Shown: positions 10,213 to 19,745, counted from the first letter of the stretch. The stretch: DNA of 64,000 bases from Chloroflexota bacterium (GCA_026710825.1 JAPOQH010000121.1:62001-126000); one strand, 5' to 3'. Numbers and translations: made by a program. The notes: generated by a model not told the origin, from the letters alone.

Positions 10213-11169
10213 TTAGTGCGGAATTGTATCACACGGCGCCCGCGCCCTCAGAAAATCGCGGACCCGCTCGCAGGCGTCGCTCACGGGCAGATCGTGTGTA
10301 GCGTCCAACCATCCGATGCGCTCATCGGTCGGTTTGAACCACGTATATTGGCGACGCACCAACCGGTGTGTCTGCGTCGTGGAGCGTTGCACTGCCTCCT
10401 CCAACGACAATTCGCCGGCCAGGTACTGCCCCAGTTGCGAATAGCCAACTCCGGATAGTGGCCCTTCTCCAAGCGAGAAACCCTGGGCGGCCAACCCGCG
10501 CGCCTCGTCCAACAAGCCGCGCTCCATCATCTCATCGAACCGCGTGTCTATCCTGTCGTAAAGGGCGGGCCGCTCGGCCGTCAGACCGATCAGCAGCGAT
10601 TGGTACGGGGGACTGGAACTGCGGCCAGCGGTCGGCGTTTGTCCCCCCAGAGCGTGGACGATTTCAAGGGCGCGGATGATCCGGCGGGCATTCTGCCGGT
10701 CGGTCACCGCGGCACGCTCGGGATCCTGCGCGTTCAACTCACCCCAAAGGGCATCGGTCCCCTCCGAGGCAGCGCGACGCGCGAGGGTATCGCGGTAAAC
10801 TGGGTCCGGCGGAACCTGGGGCACCTCCCATCCCTCCAGGAGGGCCCAGACGTACTGCCCGGTTCCCCCGCATAGTATCGGCAGTTTGCCGCGCCCAGCT
10901 ATATCGGACACGCGTTGGTGGGCCATGGGGAGGAACTCGCCGAGGCTAAGCGGTTCATCGGGAGCACGTATATCGATCAGGTGGTGGGCGGCCGCTTGCT
11001 GTTCGGCTGGAGTCGGCTTGGCTGTGCCGATGTCCATCCCCACGTACACCTGCCGACTATCGGCGTTGATGATCTCCCCGTCGAAGCATTGAGCCAACGC
11101 TATGGCGAGTGCGGTTTTCCCAACCGCGGTGGGGCCGATGACTGCGATCAAGCGCGGGCGTGCCGTCAT
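10213..11169 (-). CDS. miaA: tRNA dimethylallyltransferase
   Basis: This 318-residue enzyme adds a dimethylallyl group to N6 of A37 in tRNAs that read UNN codons. Seen in the sequence: the P-loop GPTAVGKTALA near residue 12, DSRQVYVGMDIGTAKP near 37, CGGTGQYVWALLEGW near 100 and the C-terminal RRQYTWFK segment, all family hallmarks. The length is normal. It lies between tpiA and dapF in the minus-strand run. Confidence 0.95.
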   Translation of the reverse strand: MTARPRLIAVIGPTAVGKTALAIALAQCFDGEIINADSRQVYVGMDIGTAKPTPAEQQAAAHHLIDIRAPDEPLSLGEFLPMAHQRVSDIAGRGKLPILCGGTGQYVWALLEGWEVPQVPPDPVYRDTLARRAASEGTDALWGELNAQDPERAAVTDRQNARRIIRALEIVHALGGQTPTAGRSSSPPYQSLLIGLTAERPALYDRIDTRFDEMMERGLLDEARGLAAQGFSLGEGPLSGVGYSQLGQYLAGELSLEEAVQRSTTQTHRLVRRQYTWFKPTDERIGWLDATHDLPVSDACERVRDFLRARAPCDTIPH

Positions 11170-11187
11170 TGGCGCGTCCCGATCGCG

Positions 11188-11964
11188 CTAGGATTTATCG
11201 GAGGCAAACGCCGCCGCCACCGCCAGGAAAGAGGCTGCATCAAGGCTCGCCCCGCCAACCAACGCGCCGCTGACACTACCAACCGCGGCGAACTCGGCCG
11301 CGTTGCCGGGGTTCACACTGCCTCCGTACAGCAGCGGAGTCCTCGACGCCACATCCGAACCAAGCGTGGCCACCACAGTGGGACTAATCGCGCCGCTCAT
11401 GACCTGATCGGCGATCTCTGGTGTCGCCGCTCGTCCGGTGCCTATAGCCCACACCGGCTCGTAAGCGATTGCGATCCGACCCACAGCATCCTCCGGATCA
11501 ATCTCGGCCAGCGATCCAACCACCTGACGCCTGATTACCTCGGCAGCCGCACCCGATTCGCGTTCGTCCAGAGTCTCTCCGACGCAGATGATCGGGCGCA
11601 GGCCGTGATTCAGCGCCGCTGCCGTCTTGCGCCCGACCGATTCGTCCGTCTCACCAAAAAACTGACGTCGCTCGGAATGACCGACAATCACAAACTCACA
11701 GAGTCCCACCAGCATGGGAGGAGCGATTTCACCGGTAAAAGCGCCGCTGTCGTCAGCATGCATATTCTGCGCGGCAATCCCGATGTTGCTACCGTCCACC
11801 GCGGCCCTGATCGCGGCCAACGATACGAAGGGCGGCGCGAGGACTATGTCGACGCCGTTCAAATCGCCAGCCCCACCGGCGATGGCCGCGGCGAGTGTGA
11901 CACCCGATTGGACATCGGTGTTCATCTTCCAGTTGCCGGCCACGATGTTGCGCAATGGAGGCAT
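11188..11964 (-). CDS. tpiA: Triosephosphate isomerase
   Basis: This 258-residue TIM barrel interconverts dihydroxyacetone phosphate and glyceraldehyde 3-phosphate. The N-terminal AGNWKMN (catalytic Lys), the catalytic His in VGHSERRQFFGE near residue 96, the catalytic Glu in AYEPVWAIGTGR near 165 and LYGGSVNPGNA near 210 are all present. It is downstream of pgk and apgM, giving a cluster of three glycolytic genes. Confidence 0.97.
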   Translation of the reverse strand: MPPLRNIVAGNWKMNTDVQSGVTLAAAIAGGAGDLNGVDIVLAPPFVSLAAIRAAVDGSNIGIAAQNMHADDSGAFTGEIAPPMLVGLCEFVIVGHSERRQFFGETDESVGRKTAAALNHGLRPIICVGETLDERESGAAAEVIRRQVVGSLAEIDPEDAVGRIAIAYEPVWAIGTGRAATPEIADQVMSGAISPTVVATLGSDVASRTPLLYGGSVNPGNAAEFAAVGSVSGALVGGASLDAASFLAVAAAFASDKS

Positions 11965-11991
11965 GGTCGATCCCCAATCAGGCTGTGGGAT

Positions 11992-13197
11992 TTACGGGCC
12001 GAATTTCGAGAGTTTTCCCGAGTGCGATAGCGCGAGCAGCATTATGGTCTCAGCCGGAATCCGGCCCAGGGAACCCTGTGCGCACGCTCGTTCATTGAAT
12101 CCGTCCACACCTTCACCCAGCGTGAGCTTCGAATGCAGCATGAACGGCACCGGGTGCCAACTGTGGGACGCCATTATCGCGGGTGTCGCGTGGTCCCCGG
12201 CAACCATGATCACGTCAGGATCCAGTTCAAGGATACGCGGCAAATGGGCGTCCAACTCCTCCAAACACTTGACCTTGCCGTCGAAATCACCGTCTTCGCC
12301 GGCGGCGTCGGCAGGTTTGTAGTGGAGGAAAAAGAAATCGTGATCATCCCAGTTGGCATGGAGAGTGTCCACTTCGTCTCCGAAGGTCATGCCGGTCGGA
12401 ATGATTTTCATGTTGGCTACCGATGCGAGCCCCCGGTACATGGGATACGCTGCGATGGCGGCGGGGTTCAGGTGATACACGCCACCGAAATCGGGCAGGT
12501 TGGGCAACTGCGCCCAACCGCGCAGCAGCACCATGTTCGCCGGTTCGTCCTCCGCGAGGATTCTGCCCGCTTCGCTCACGAACTCATTAACTATCTTGGC
12601 CGTGCGCTCGGCCTCGGGCACGATCGCGTCGGCGGACCGCGGCGCAACTCCTTCGCGCTGAGGGTCGGTTTCTTCGAGATGCTCGGACAATCCGTCGCCG
12701 CGCAACCTCAACACGAACCGGTAATCCTGAACGGGAAATACGTCCAGCTGAACGCCGGGTATTTCGATGCGGTCCAGCCGTTCGCACAGAGGCGCGCTGA
12801 GGGCGGTCGCGATTCGCCCGGCCCTGCGATCCGTCAACAAACCGTGGTCATCCACGGCACAGAAGTTACCCCGGGCAGCCACGTCTCCAGGAAGTAATTC
12901 GACACCTATTCCCAACGCCTCAAGGGCGCCACGCCCGATGATATATTTCAACGGGTTGTAGCCGAAGAGGGCCAGGTGCCCGGGTCCGCTGCCCGGAGCA
13001 ACACCCACCTCGACCGGAGTGGTCAAACCGCAGGCACTGCGTTGGGCGAGGGCGTCCAGATTCGGGATCTTGGCCGTCTCTAACTCGGATTTGCGCGTGT
13101 CGGGATGGGGCAACCCACCCAAACCATCCGCAACCAGCAGCACGATCTTGGATGATGTGCTGGCGATACTGTCGTGAATCTGCTCCAGGTCAATCAT
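11992..13197 (-). CDS. apgM: Archaeal-type cofactor-independent phosphoglycerate mutase
   Basis: This 401-residue member of the alkaline phosphatase superfamily interconverts 3- and 2-phosphoglycerate. The N-terminal ADGLGG (metal-binding Asp) near residue 24, the GVAPGSGPGHLALFGYNP segment (the Ser is the phosphorylated residue in the family) near 66-83, and GDHATPA near 325 identify the ApgM group rather than bacterial GpmI. It lies between pgk and tpiA, which supports a glycolytic role. The related phosphonopyruvate decarboxylase annotation often given to this family is less likely here. Confidence 0.92.
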   Translation of the reverse strand: MIDLEQIHDSIASTSSKIVLLVADGLGGLPHPDTRKSELETAKIPNLDALAQRSACGLTTPVEVGVAPGSGPGHLALFGYNPLKYIIGRGALEALGIGVELLPGDVAARGNFCAVDDHGLLTDRRAGRIATALSAPLCERLDRIEIPGVQLDVFPVQDYRFVLRLRGDGLSEHLEETDPQREGVAPRSADAIVPEAERTAKIVNEFVSEAGRILAEDEPANMVLLRGWAQLPNLPDFGGVYHLNPAAIAAYPMYRGLASVANMKIIPTGMTFGDEVDTLHANWDDHDFFFLHYKPADAAGEDGDFDGKVKCLEELDAHLPRILELDPDVIMVAGDHATPAIMASHSWHPVPFMLHSKLTLGEGVDGFNERACAQGSLGRIPAETIMLLALSHSGKLSKFGP

Positions 13198-13218
13198 ATT
13201 TGCTCCGGAAATTTTTCT

Positions 13219-14424
13219 TTATGTGTGCTGCGCGTCGGGCAAGGCTGATATCCCCGGCAGTTCGCGTCCTTCCAGGAACTCGAGGGATGCTCCCCCACCG
13301 GTGGACACGTGAGTCATACGATCCATCAAGCCCAGGGACTCCACTGCCTCGGCGGTGGACCCTCCTCCGACGACGGTGGTGGCGCCCTGCAGTCCGGCGA
13401 TACTATCGGCGACCGTTCGGGTGCCCGCGCTAAACCTGTCCATCTCGAATACGCCCATCGGTCCGTTCCACAATATGGTCTTGCATCCGGCCAATTGCGC
13501 GGCGTAACGGGACGCCGTCGCCTCGCCAACGTCCATGATGTACCAACCATCGGGAACGGCGTCAACCGACGTGGTGGCAACCGCATTCGGCCGCTCCCCA
13601 AACTCGTCGGCTACCACAACATCATCCGGAAGGTGCACGCTCACTCCGTCCGCATCGGCTCTGCTCAATACGTCCCTGGCGAATTCCAGGCGATCCTCCT
13701 CTACCGAAGACGCGCCAACCGTTTTGCCCGCCGCCGCAAGAAACGTCGTCGCCATCCCGCCCCCGATGAACAGGTGGTCCAGGCGTGGCAGGAGGTTCTC
13801 CAGCACCAGGATTTTGTCGCTCACCTTGGCTCCACCCATGAGCGCGGCCAATGGCCGGCCGGGTTCACCTAGCGCCAACCCCAGCGACTCTACCTCGCGT
13901 TGCGTCAGCAGCCCCATTGCGGAGGGCAGCAGTTGGGGTAAACCCACCGTGGATGCGTGGGCGCGGTGTGCGACGGCGAATGCATCCATGACGAAGCAAT
14001 CCGCCAGGCCGGCCAACTCTTCGGCGAACGAATCGTCGTTATCTTCCTCGCCGGGATGGAACCGCAAGTTTTCGAGGAGGTAAATGTCACCCGCTGACAT
14101 CTGCGAAATCGCGCCCGCGACGTCCGGCCCGATGCAATTGGGGAGGGATACGACCGGGCGATTCAAGAGCACGCCGAGCCGGTCGCCCACTGGCCCCAGC
14201 CGCAAGGTTTCGTCCACCTGCCCGCGAGGCCTACCAAGGTGTGAGCACAGGACTATTTTTGATTCACGTTCGAGCAGGTATTCGATCGTAGGGAGCGTGG
14301 CCCGTAACCGTTGGTCGTAGTTGGCGATCGCATCCACACCCTGCTCAATCGGGACGTTAAAATCAACCCTGACCAATACGGTTTTTCCTGACACGTCCAA
14401 CTGCGAAAGGGTTCTCTTGCTCAT
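13219..14424 (-). CDS. pgk: Phosphoglycerate kinase
   Basis: This 401-residue enzyme transfers phosphate between 1,3-bisphosphoglycerate and ADP. The N-terminal VRVDFNVPI, the SHLGRPRG motif near residue 62, the central LMGGAKVSDKI near 195 and the C-terminal GGGSTAEAVESLG and STGGGASLEFLEG motifs are all seen. The length is normal. It is followed by apgM and tpiA, so the lower half of glycolysis is co-transcribed. Confidence 0.97.
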   Translation of the reverse strand: MSKRTLSQLDVSGKTVLVRVDFNVPIEQGVDAIANYDQRLRATLPTIEYLLERESKIVLCSHLGRPRGQVDETLRLGPVGDRLGVLLNRPVVSLPNCIGPDVAGAISQMSAGDIYLLENLRFHPGEEDNDDSFAEELAGLADCFVMDAFAVAHRAHASTVGLPQLLPSAMGLLTQREVESLGLALGEPGRPLAALMGGAKVSDKILVLENLLPRLDHLFIGGGMATTFLAAAGKTVGASSVEEDRLEFARDVLSRADADGVSVHLPDDVVVADEFGERPNAVATTSVDAVPDGWYIMDVGEATASRYAAQLAGCKTILWNGPMGVFEMDRFSAGTRTVADSIAGLQGATTVVGGGSTAEAVESLGLMDRMTHVSTGGGASLEFLEGRELPGISALPDAQHT

Positions 14425-14433
14425 CGAAACACC

Positions 14434-15390
14434 TTACCGGGCTGACGAGTTTCGCCCGTCCAGCAGCCAATCGACCGCGTGTTCCAGCGCTTGAGGTTGA
14501 CGCAGGTCCGGAGCGATGGCAGATATCGCGTCCATCCCGTCCCCTACGAACGCTGATGCCTGTTCGTCCGAGTATTCGCGGGACCCGGTTTCATCTAACA
14601 GAGCGACGACGCGGGCCGAATCGTCAGGACCAAGCACTCGCTTCATGTAGATGCTGGTCAACTCACGCTTGACCGTGGTCGAGGAGTTCTGTAAGGCATG
14701 AATCAGCGGCAGGCTCTTTTTCTTGTTCAGCACGTTGCTGGGAGTAAACCCGTCATTTTGGTTTCCCCACAGATCTCTGATGTCGTTACGGATCTGCATG
14801 GCCATGCCGAGGTTTTCGCCCCACTGGTTCAGTGCCTCCGCCGTTTCGGGCCTGCTGGAGGCAGCTAAAGCGCCAATTTTCGCGGAACATCCCGCGAGGG
14901 CGCCGGACTTGCGCCTGATCATATCCAGGTAATCGGGTTCCGAGACCATCAGTTGGTCCTGGAAAGTGAGGTCCATGTATTGGCCTTCGCAAAGCGTAAG
15001 ACAGGCCTGATCCAGCGAACGCAGCGATTCCAGGACCGTATCTGCCGACACTTCCGATTCGCTCAATCTCATGAGCGCCGAACGCGCCAGGGCGTGCAAT
15101 CCGTCTCCAGCATTGATCGCTTGGGAAGGCCCCCAAACCCACCAGATGCTTGGTCGGTCGTCCCGCTGGTCGATGCGACCGGCCTGCACGTCATTGTGGA
15201 CCAGGACGAAATTGTAGGCGAGCTCAACGGCCGACGCTGCGAGCACCGCCGAATTGTGGTCCCCTGACACGGCCTCCGCCGCTGACAGGGCCAATACGCC
15301 GCAATGATGCAATGGTGTGCGCGCTGTCTCGTTGGGGTTGCCCCGCTCGTCGACCCAGCCGAAATGGTAACGCAGAAGGTCGTAAAGCAT
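14434..15390 (-). CDS. Polyprenyl synthetase-family protein with degenerate Asp-rich motifs; start uncertain
   Basis: The fold of an isoprenyl diphosphate synthase is clear: WGPSQAINAGDGLHALA, EGQYMDL, the KSGALAGCSAKIGALA segment and KKKSLPLIHAL. The two Mg2+-binding motifs are damaged. DDxxD reads HNDVQA, and the usual RRGRP reads RDDRP; the second motif reads QIRNDIRD in place of DDxxD. The enzyme may be impaired, act on another substrate or be a non-catalytic partner. The first ATG (15390) gives 318 residues, but the frame stays open upstream with coding-like sequence (YEAYQASVDADLRTAFAERQ) that restores the usual distance to the first Asp motif. No ATG, GTG or TTG exists there; an ATC at 15471 has GGGAG 7 bases upstream. 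Confidence 0.8.
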   Translation of the reverse strand: MLYDLLRYHFGWVDERGNPNETARTPLHHCGVLALSAAEAVSGDHNSAVLAASAVELAYNFVLVHNDVQAGRIDQRDDRPSIWWVWGPSQAINAGDGLHALARSALMRLSESEVSADTVLESLRSLDQACLTLCEGQYMDLTFQDQLMVSEPDYLDMIRRKSGALAGCSAKIGALAASSRPETAEALNQWGENLGMAMQIRNDIRDLWGNQNDGFTPSNVLNKKKSLPLIHALQNSSTTVKRELTSIYMKRVLGPDDSARVVALLDETGSREYSDEQASAFVGDGMDAISAIAPDLRQPQALEHAVDWLLDGRNSSAR

Positions 15391-15496
15391 CCCCTGCCGT
15401 TCGGCAAAAGCCGTCCGAAGGTCGGCATCGACGCTGGCCTGATACGCCTCGTATGTCGTAGCCGTCGTGATGTCTGCACTCCCAAATATCGGGACC

Positions 15497-16114
15497 CTAC
15501 TCCAATCCCACCGTCCGGCAAACTGCGGAATAGTCCAGTGCGCCGGCCCGGAGCAGGGTTAATTTTCGATCCGAAATTGCTACGATGGTGCTGGCTGTTC
15601 CCAACGGGACCGAACCGCTGGTAATAATACCATCAACCACGTCTCCGAGCGCGTGACGTAATTCGTCAGGGTCGGTTATGTCCGCTCCGCCGCTCGGGTT
15701 GGCGCTGGTTCCGGTGATCGGTCGAGCGATCCCTTCAGCCAGGGCCAGAGGGACTTCGTGGTCGGGCATCCGCACCGCGATGGTGTCCAGACCCCCGGTC
15801 AGACGGGTTGGCAGGCCCTGCGCCGCGGGCAAAACCAGTGTCAGCGGCCCGGGCCAGTAGCGTTCGGCAAGCGCACGGGCCATGTCGCGGTTTGCGCCCG
15901 AGACCGCTGAGACCATTGCCACCTGCTCCCATCCGGACACCAGCACCGGCAAGGGCATGTGCGCGGGTCGGCCTTTGATCTCGTAAACCCGATCCAACGC
16001 TTCAGGGTTGGTCGCGTCTGCGGCCAGGCCGTACAGGGTATCAGTGGGGATGGCGACCACCCCGCCGGAGGCTATGCACGCCCTGGCAGTCTCGATTTCT
16101 CGTTGGAGATCCAT
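15497..16114 (-). CDS. tsaC: L-threonylcarbamoyladenylate synthase (Sua5/YrdC/YciO family)
   Basis: This 205-residue enzyme makes threonylcarbamoyl-AMP for the t6A37 modification of tRNA. Seen: IPTDTLYGLAADA near residue 22, the KGRP motif near 48, and TSANPSG near 140, the family substrate-binding set. It is the short TsaC-like form without the C-terminal Sua5 domain. ATG 16114 is preferred to the upstream GTG at 16132, which lies inside a -10-like element (TGATAAAAT, 16123-16131). With that promoter the mRNA would be almost leaderless. It heads the minus-strand run and is divergent from guaA. Confidence 0.88.
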   Translation of the reverse strand: MDLQREIETARACIASGGVVAIPTDTLYGLAADATNPEALDRVYEIKGRPAHMPLPVLVSGWEQVAMVSAVSGANRDMARALAERYWPGPLTLVLPAAQGLPTRLTGGLDTIAVRMPDHEVPLALAEGIARPITGTSANPSGGADITDPDELRHALGDVVDGIITSGSVPLGTASTIVAISDRKLTLLRAGALDYSAVCRTVGLE

Positions 16115-16122
16115 GCCCGATA

Positions 16123-16131
16123 ATTTTATCA
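16123..16131 (-). promoter_or_regulatory. Extended -10 element upstream of tsaC, leaderless arrangement
   Basis: Reading the minus strand, TGA then TAAAAT ends at 16123, and the ATG at 16114 begins 9 bases later. Transcription starting 6-8 bases after the -10 would leave a leader of 1-3 bases. No convincing -35 is visible. Confidence 0.45.
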
Positions 16132-16204
16132 CCGGCGCGGTGTGGCACGCTCCTGCTGTACCGGCTCGTCATATCGGACGCAAGCACAGATCGCGATCAG
16201 ACTG

Positions 16205-16213
16205 TGCTACCAT
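16205..16213 (+). promoter_or_regulatory. Probable extended -10 promoter of guaA
   Basis: TGC at 16205-16207 followed by TACCAT at 16208-16213, 26 bases before the guaA ATG at 16240. It matches the TGTGCTA pattern of the hppA and SDR promoters. The -35 region is weak. Confidence 0.4.
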
Positions 16214-16239
16214 GATCCGCGACTTTAAGCTGCGGAATT

Positions 16240-17796
16240 ATGTCGATGACCACCAACCATCCCGACGCGATCGTCGTCATTGATTTTGGCTCCCAGTACA
16301 CCCACCTGATTGCCCGGCGCATTCGGGAACTGCGGGTCTATTCCGAGATCGTCTCCGCCACCGCTGGTGCTCAGGCGGTTTCGCATCTGAATGTTCGCGG
16401 AATAATTCTCTCAGGAGGGCCCGCCAGCGTGTACGACGAGGGCGCGCCCACTATCGCGTCGTGGGTCATGGAGTCGGGCCTGCCAGTCCTCGGAATCTGC
16501 TATGGCATGCAGGCGTTGGTGCACCAGTTGGGCGGGAAAGTGGTTCCCGGCGATTTGCGGGAATACGGCCACGCTGATCTGGTTGGTGATGCGACTCGAG
16601 AAGCGTTGTTGACTGGAGTGGAGAATCCAGCGCCGGTCTGGATGAGCCACGGCGACCGAGTCGAGCAATTGCCGGACGGCATTACGTCGGTGGGGCGGAC
16701 CGCAAACACTGAATGTGCCGCGGTAACCGATGGACAACGGTGGTTTGGTCTGCAGTTCCACCCGGAAGTGCAGCACACCCGCGACGGCATGACCATCCTG
16801 TCGAATTTTGTCCATGGCATTTGCGCCTGCGCTGAGTCGTGGACACCCGGAAATTTCGTGGCCGACACTGTCGAACGCGTTCGCGATCAGGTGGGAGACG
16901 ACCGTGTGATCTGTGGGCTCAGCGGCGGCGTTGACTCGTCAGTGGCCGCGGCGCTGCTGCACCGCGCGATCGGACCGCAGTTGTCGTGCATCTTCGTCAA
17001 CAACGGCCTGTTGAGGCACGGCGAGGTCGAGCAGGTCCGGGACACGTTCCAGCGCGGTTTGGGGTTGGACCTGCGTTATGTCGACGCGGAGACGCGGTTC
17101 CTCACCAATCTGGCCGGAGTGACTGATCCCGAAACGAAACGCAAGACCATCGGCGGAGAATTCATTCGGGTGTTCGAGGACGCTGCCGCCGAGATCGAAA
17201 ATGTAAAATGGCTGGCGCAAGGCACCCTCTACCCCGACGTAATCGAGAGCGAAACCCCGGAAAACCGGGCATCCGCACGCATCAAGACCCACCACAACGT
17301 CGGAGGTTTGCCCGAGCACATGGACTTCGGGTTGGTGGAACCCCTGCGCTACCTGTTCAAAGACGAAGTGCGCGCTGTCGGTTTGGAGCTCGGCTTGCCC
17401 GAGGAGATCATCTACCGCCAACCATTCCCCGGTCCGGGGCTTGCCATCCGAATCATCGGAGAAGTGACGCCGGAACGCGTCGAACTGTTGCGAAACTGCG
17501 ATCGCATCGTCCTCGAGGAAATTGACGACGCGGGGCTCTATCGCGATATTTGGCAGAGTTTCGCCGTGCTCACCGACAATCGCACAGTGGGCGTCATGGG
17601 CGACTACCGGACCTATGGATATGCGTGCGCTATCAGGGCCGTGAACTCGGAAGATGCGATGACCGCCGATTGGGTGAGACTCCCGTACGATGTACTGGCG
17701 CGCATCAGCAATCGTATCGTCAACGAGGTCGATGGCGTAAACCGGGTGGTGTACGACATCACCAGCAAACCGCCGGGCACTATCGAGTGGGAGTAA
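16240..17796 (+). CDS. guaA: GMP synthase (glutamine-hydrolysing)
   Basis: This 518-residue two-domain enzyme converts XMP to GMP using glutamine and ATP. The class I amidotransferase domain has GICYGMQ (nucleophilic Cys near residue 87) and the FHPEVQHT His/Glu pair near 172. The PP-loop ATP pyrophosphatase domain begins near [12 protein letters not shown] at 226, and the C-terminal dimer domain ends in GTIEWE, the classical ending. It starts the plus-strand purine run and is followed by purD within 6 bases. No strong ribosome site is seen before the ATG. Confidence 0.97.
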   Translation: MSMTTNHPDAIVVIDFGSQYTHLIARRIRELRVYSEIVSATAGAQAVSHLNVRGIILSGGPASVYDEGAPTIASWVMESGLPVLGICYGMQALVHQLGGKVVPGDLREYGHADLVGDATREALLTGVENPAPVWMSHGDRVEQLPDGITSVGRTANTECAAVTDGQRWFGLQFHPEVQHTRDGMTILSNFVHGICACAESWTPGNFVADTVERVRDQVGDDRVICGLSGGVDSSVAAALLHRAIGPQLSCIFVNNGLLRHGEVEQVRDTFQRGLGLDLRYVDAETRFLTNLAGVTDPETKRKTIGGEFIRVFEDAAAEIENVKWLAQGTLYPDVIESETPENRASARIKTHHNVGGLPEHMDFGLVEPLRYLFKDEVRAVGLELGLPEEIIYRQPFPGPGLAIRIIGEVTPERVELLRNCDRIVLEEIDDAGLYRDIWQSFAVLTDNRTVGVMGDYRTYGYACAIRAVNSEDAMTADWVRLPYDVLARISNRIVNEVDGVNRVVYDITSKPPGTIEWE

Positions 17797-17802
17797 TCGG
17801 TG

Positions 17803-19098
17803 ATGCGCGTTCTGGTTGTAGGTTCCGGCGGCCGGGAACACGCTCTGGCCTGGCGGTTGACCCAATCGCAGTCCGTATCTGAATTATTCGCCGCCCCCGG
17901 AAATTCGGGCACCGCTGCGCTGGGTGAAAACCTGCCCCTAGCGGACACCGATGTCGACGGCATAGTCTCTGCTGCATTGGAACGTTCGGTGGACCTGGTT
18001 GTGGTCGGTCCCGAAACCCCGTTGGCGATGGGTTTATGCGACCGTCTGCAGGCTGCGGGAATCCCTGCGTTTGGCCCCAGCCGTGCGGCCGCGCGGTTGG
18101 AATCCAGCAAGAGTTTCGCCCGTTCGGTGATGGACGCCGCGGGTGTACCCGGACCAAACTACCGTGTGTTTGAAAGCGTCTCGGGGGCATTGAACTACGT
18201 CCAGCACTATGACCACCCCGTAGTTGTCAAAGCAGACGGTCTGGCCGCCGGCAAGGGCGTGGCCATGTGCGCCAACCGCGAAGACGCGACGTACGCCATC
18301 CGCTCCAGCATGGAAGAACGCGCGTTTGGTGTAGCCGGTGAGACCGTCGTGATCGAAGATTGGCTCGAAGGCCCGGAGGTCAGCGTCTTCGGGTTTACCG
18401 ATGGCGTAGAACTTTCCCCGGTGGTCGCGGCGACAGACTACAAGCGCATCGGCGAAGGCGGAGTGGGCCCGAACACCGGGGGCATGGGAAGTTACGGTCC
18501 ACCCCATTTTTGGACCGATGAACTGGCGGAAACGGTCCGGCAGGATTTTATGCTTCCCGTGATCCGAGAATTGGCACGGCGGGGCACGCCCTATCGTGGA
18601 GCGCTGTATTGCGGCCTGATGGTCACCGACGCCGGGCCCAAGGTCCTGGAATTCAACTGCAGGTTCGGCGATCCGGAAACTCAGGTCATCATGCCCCAAT
18701 TGCTCAGTGACCCGGTGGAGGTGATGCTGGCCTGCTCCACGGGCAGTCTGGCTGATGCGGATCCCGTAAGCTGGTCCGACCGTCCTGCGATGGCAGTAGT
18801 AATGGTCTCAGACGGTTATCCCGGAACCTACGAGACCGGCTTCCCAATTTCCGGGCTCACCGAGGGAGATTGGGACCCCGGTTCCGTCGTGTTCCATGCC
18901 GGCGCACGCCTAGCCGACGATGGCGACAACGTACTGACTGCCGGCGGTCGAGTGCTGGCGTGTGTCGGAATTGCCGACGAGTTGGGCGACGCCCGGGACC
19001 GGGCTTATCGCCGTGCCGCGCAGATCAGCTTTGATGGAGCCTATTACCGGCGAGACATCGGCGCCGAAGCAATTGGCTCTCCGGCAACCGTGGGGTAA
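17803..19098 (+). CDS. purD: Phosphoribosylamine-glycine ligase
   Basis: This 431-residue ATP-grasp ligase forms glycinamide ribonucleotide. The N-terminal VLVVGSGGREHALAW, GPETPLAMG near residue 70, the ATP-grasp VVKADGLAAGKGV near 140 and EFNCRFGDPETQ near 282 are all present. ATG 17803 is preferred to the GTG one codon earlier; GGGAG inside the end of guaA lies 9 bases upstream, so translation is likely coupled. The length is typical. Confidence 0.97.
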   Translation: MRVLVVGSGGREHALAWRLTQSQSVSELFAAPGNSGTAALGENLPLADTDVDGIVSAALERSVDLVVVGPETPLAMGLCDRLQAAGIPAFGPSRAAARLESSKSFARSVMDAAGVPGPNYRVFESVSGALNYVQHYDHPVVVKADGLAAGKGVAMCANREDATYAIRSSMEERAFGVAGETVVIEDWLEGPEVSVFGFTDGVELSPVVAATDYKRIGEGGVGPNTGGMGSYGPPHFWTDELAETVRQDFMLPVIRELARRGTPYRGALYCGLMVTDAGPKVLEFNCRFGDPETQVIMPQLLSDPVEVMLACSTGSLADADPVSWSDRPAMAVVMVSDGYPGTYETGFPISGLTEGDWDPGSVVFHAGARLADDGDNVLTAGGRVLACVGIADELGDARDRAYRRAAQISFDGAYYRRDIGAEAIGSPATVG

Positions 19099-19107
19099 GT
19101 CCGCAGA

Positions 19108-19713
19108 GTGGTCGCAACCAGGCAATCCATCCCGCGTCCCGTCGATTGGGTCGCGCTTTCTGACGCATTCCAGCGTGCGGTGCGGGAAGGCGAACTCGAT
19201 ACGTTTCGCACCCGCCGGTGGACGTACGATGACCATCCCGCCGCGTGGCTTGACCAGGCCAATATATTCGACATGTCTCAGACCCAGGCCGACGCTCTGT
19301 ATCGCGCTGCGGGCGGCCGCCAGATCCAAAAATTCCGCACCAATCCCATCGAAGACATCCGGGACTCCATCGACTTTCTCCTGTACGACACCATCAAACT
19401 TGAAAACCGTTTCGAGGAGTGCGCCCTGGACACGGGCGGGTTCGGACTACGCGGCGCTGGCAAGGAGTGGCCGTCCTATCTTTTGACCCTGCGGGATCCT
19501 GCTCTTTTCGCGCCGTGGAGTCCGCACACTGAACGATCCCTCCGGCGGCTGGGTATGTTGCCGCCCGGCCTGAGAACAGGGCACCCGGGGCTGTGCTACA
19601 TCGATCTCCTCGACTCCGTGCAGGTGGTTCGATACCGGTTGGGCTTGCCAGACTTTCGGGCAGTTGACGAATTCTGTTACTTTAATGGGCGCAATTCGAG
19701 GGGCCCGGCATGA
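19108..19713 (+). CDS. Protein of unknown function in purine cluster
   Basis: A 201-residue protein with a GTG start 9 bases after purD. I do not recognise it. It has no membrane segment or signal peptide. The C-terminal half contains APWSPHTERSLRRLGMLPPG and a DLLDSVQVVRYRLGLPDF segment with several Trp/Pro and Leu-rich turns; the N-terminal part is charged. It is followed by another unknown gene, and both lie between purD and purE, so co-expression with purine synthesis is likely while a direct role is not shown. The codon use and unbroken frame support a real gene. Confidence 0.7.
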   Translation: MVATRQSIPRPVDWVALSDAFQRAVREGELDTFRTRRWTYDDHPAAWLDQANIFDMSQTQADALYRAAGGRQIQKFRTNPIEDIRDSIDFLLYDTIKLENRFEECALDTGGFGLRGAGKEWPSYLLTLRDPALFAPWSPHTERSLRRLGMLPPGLRTGHPGLCYIDLLDSVQVVRYRLGLPDFRAVDEFCYFNGRNSRGPA

Positions 19714-19745
19714 CGGCTGGGGCCCGAAACTGGGAGGATCTGTAA

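Noticed and set aside
10915-12030. 371-codon plus-strand open frame across miaA and tpiA
   Set aside because: Antisense shadow; the two minus-strand genes have complete family motifs.
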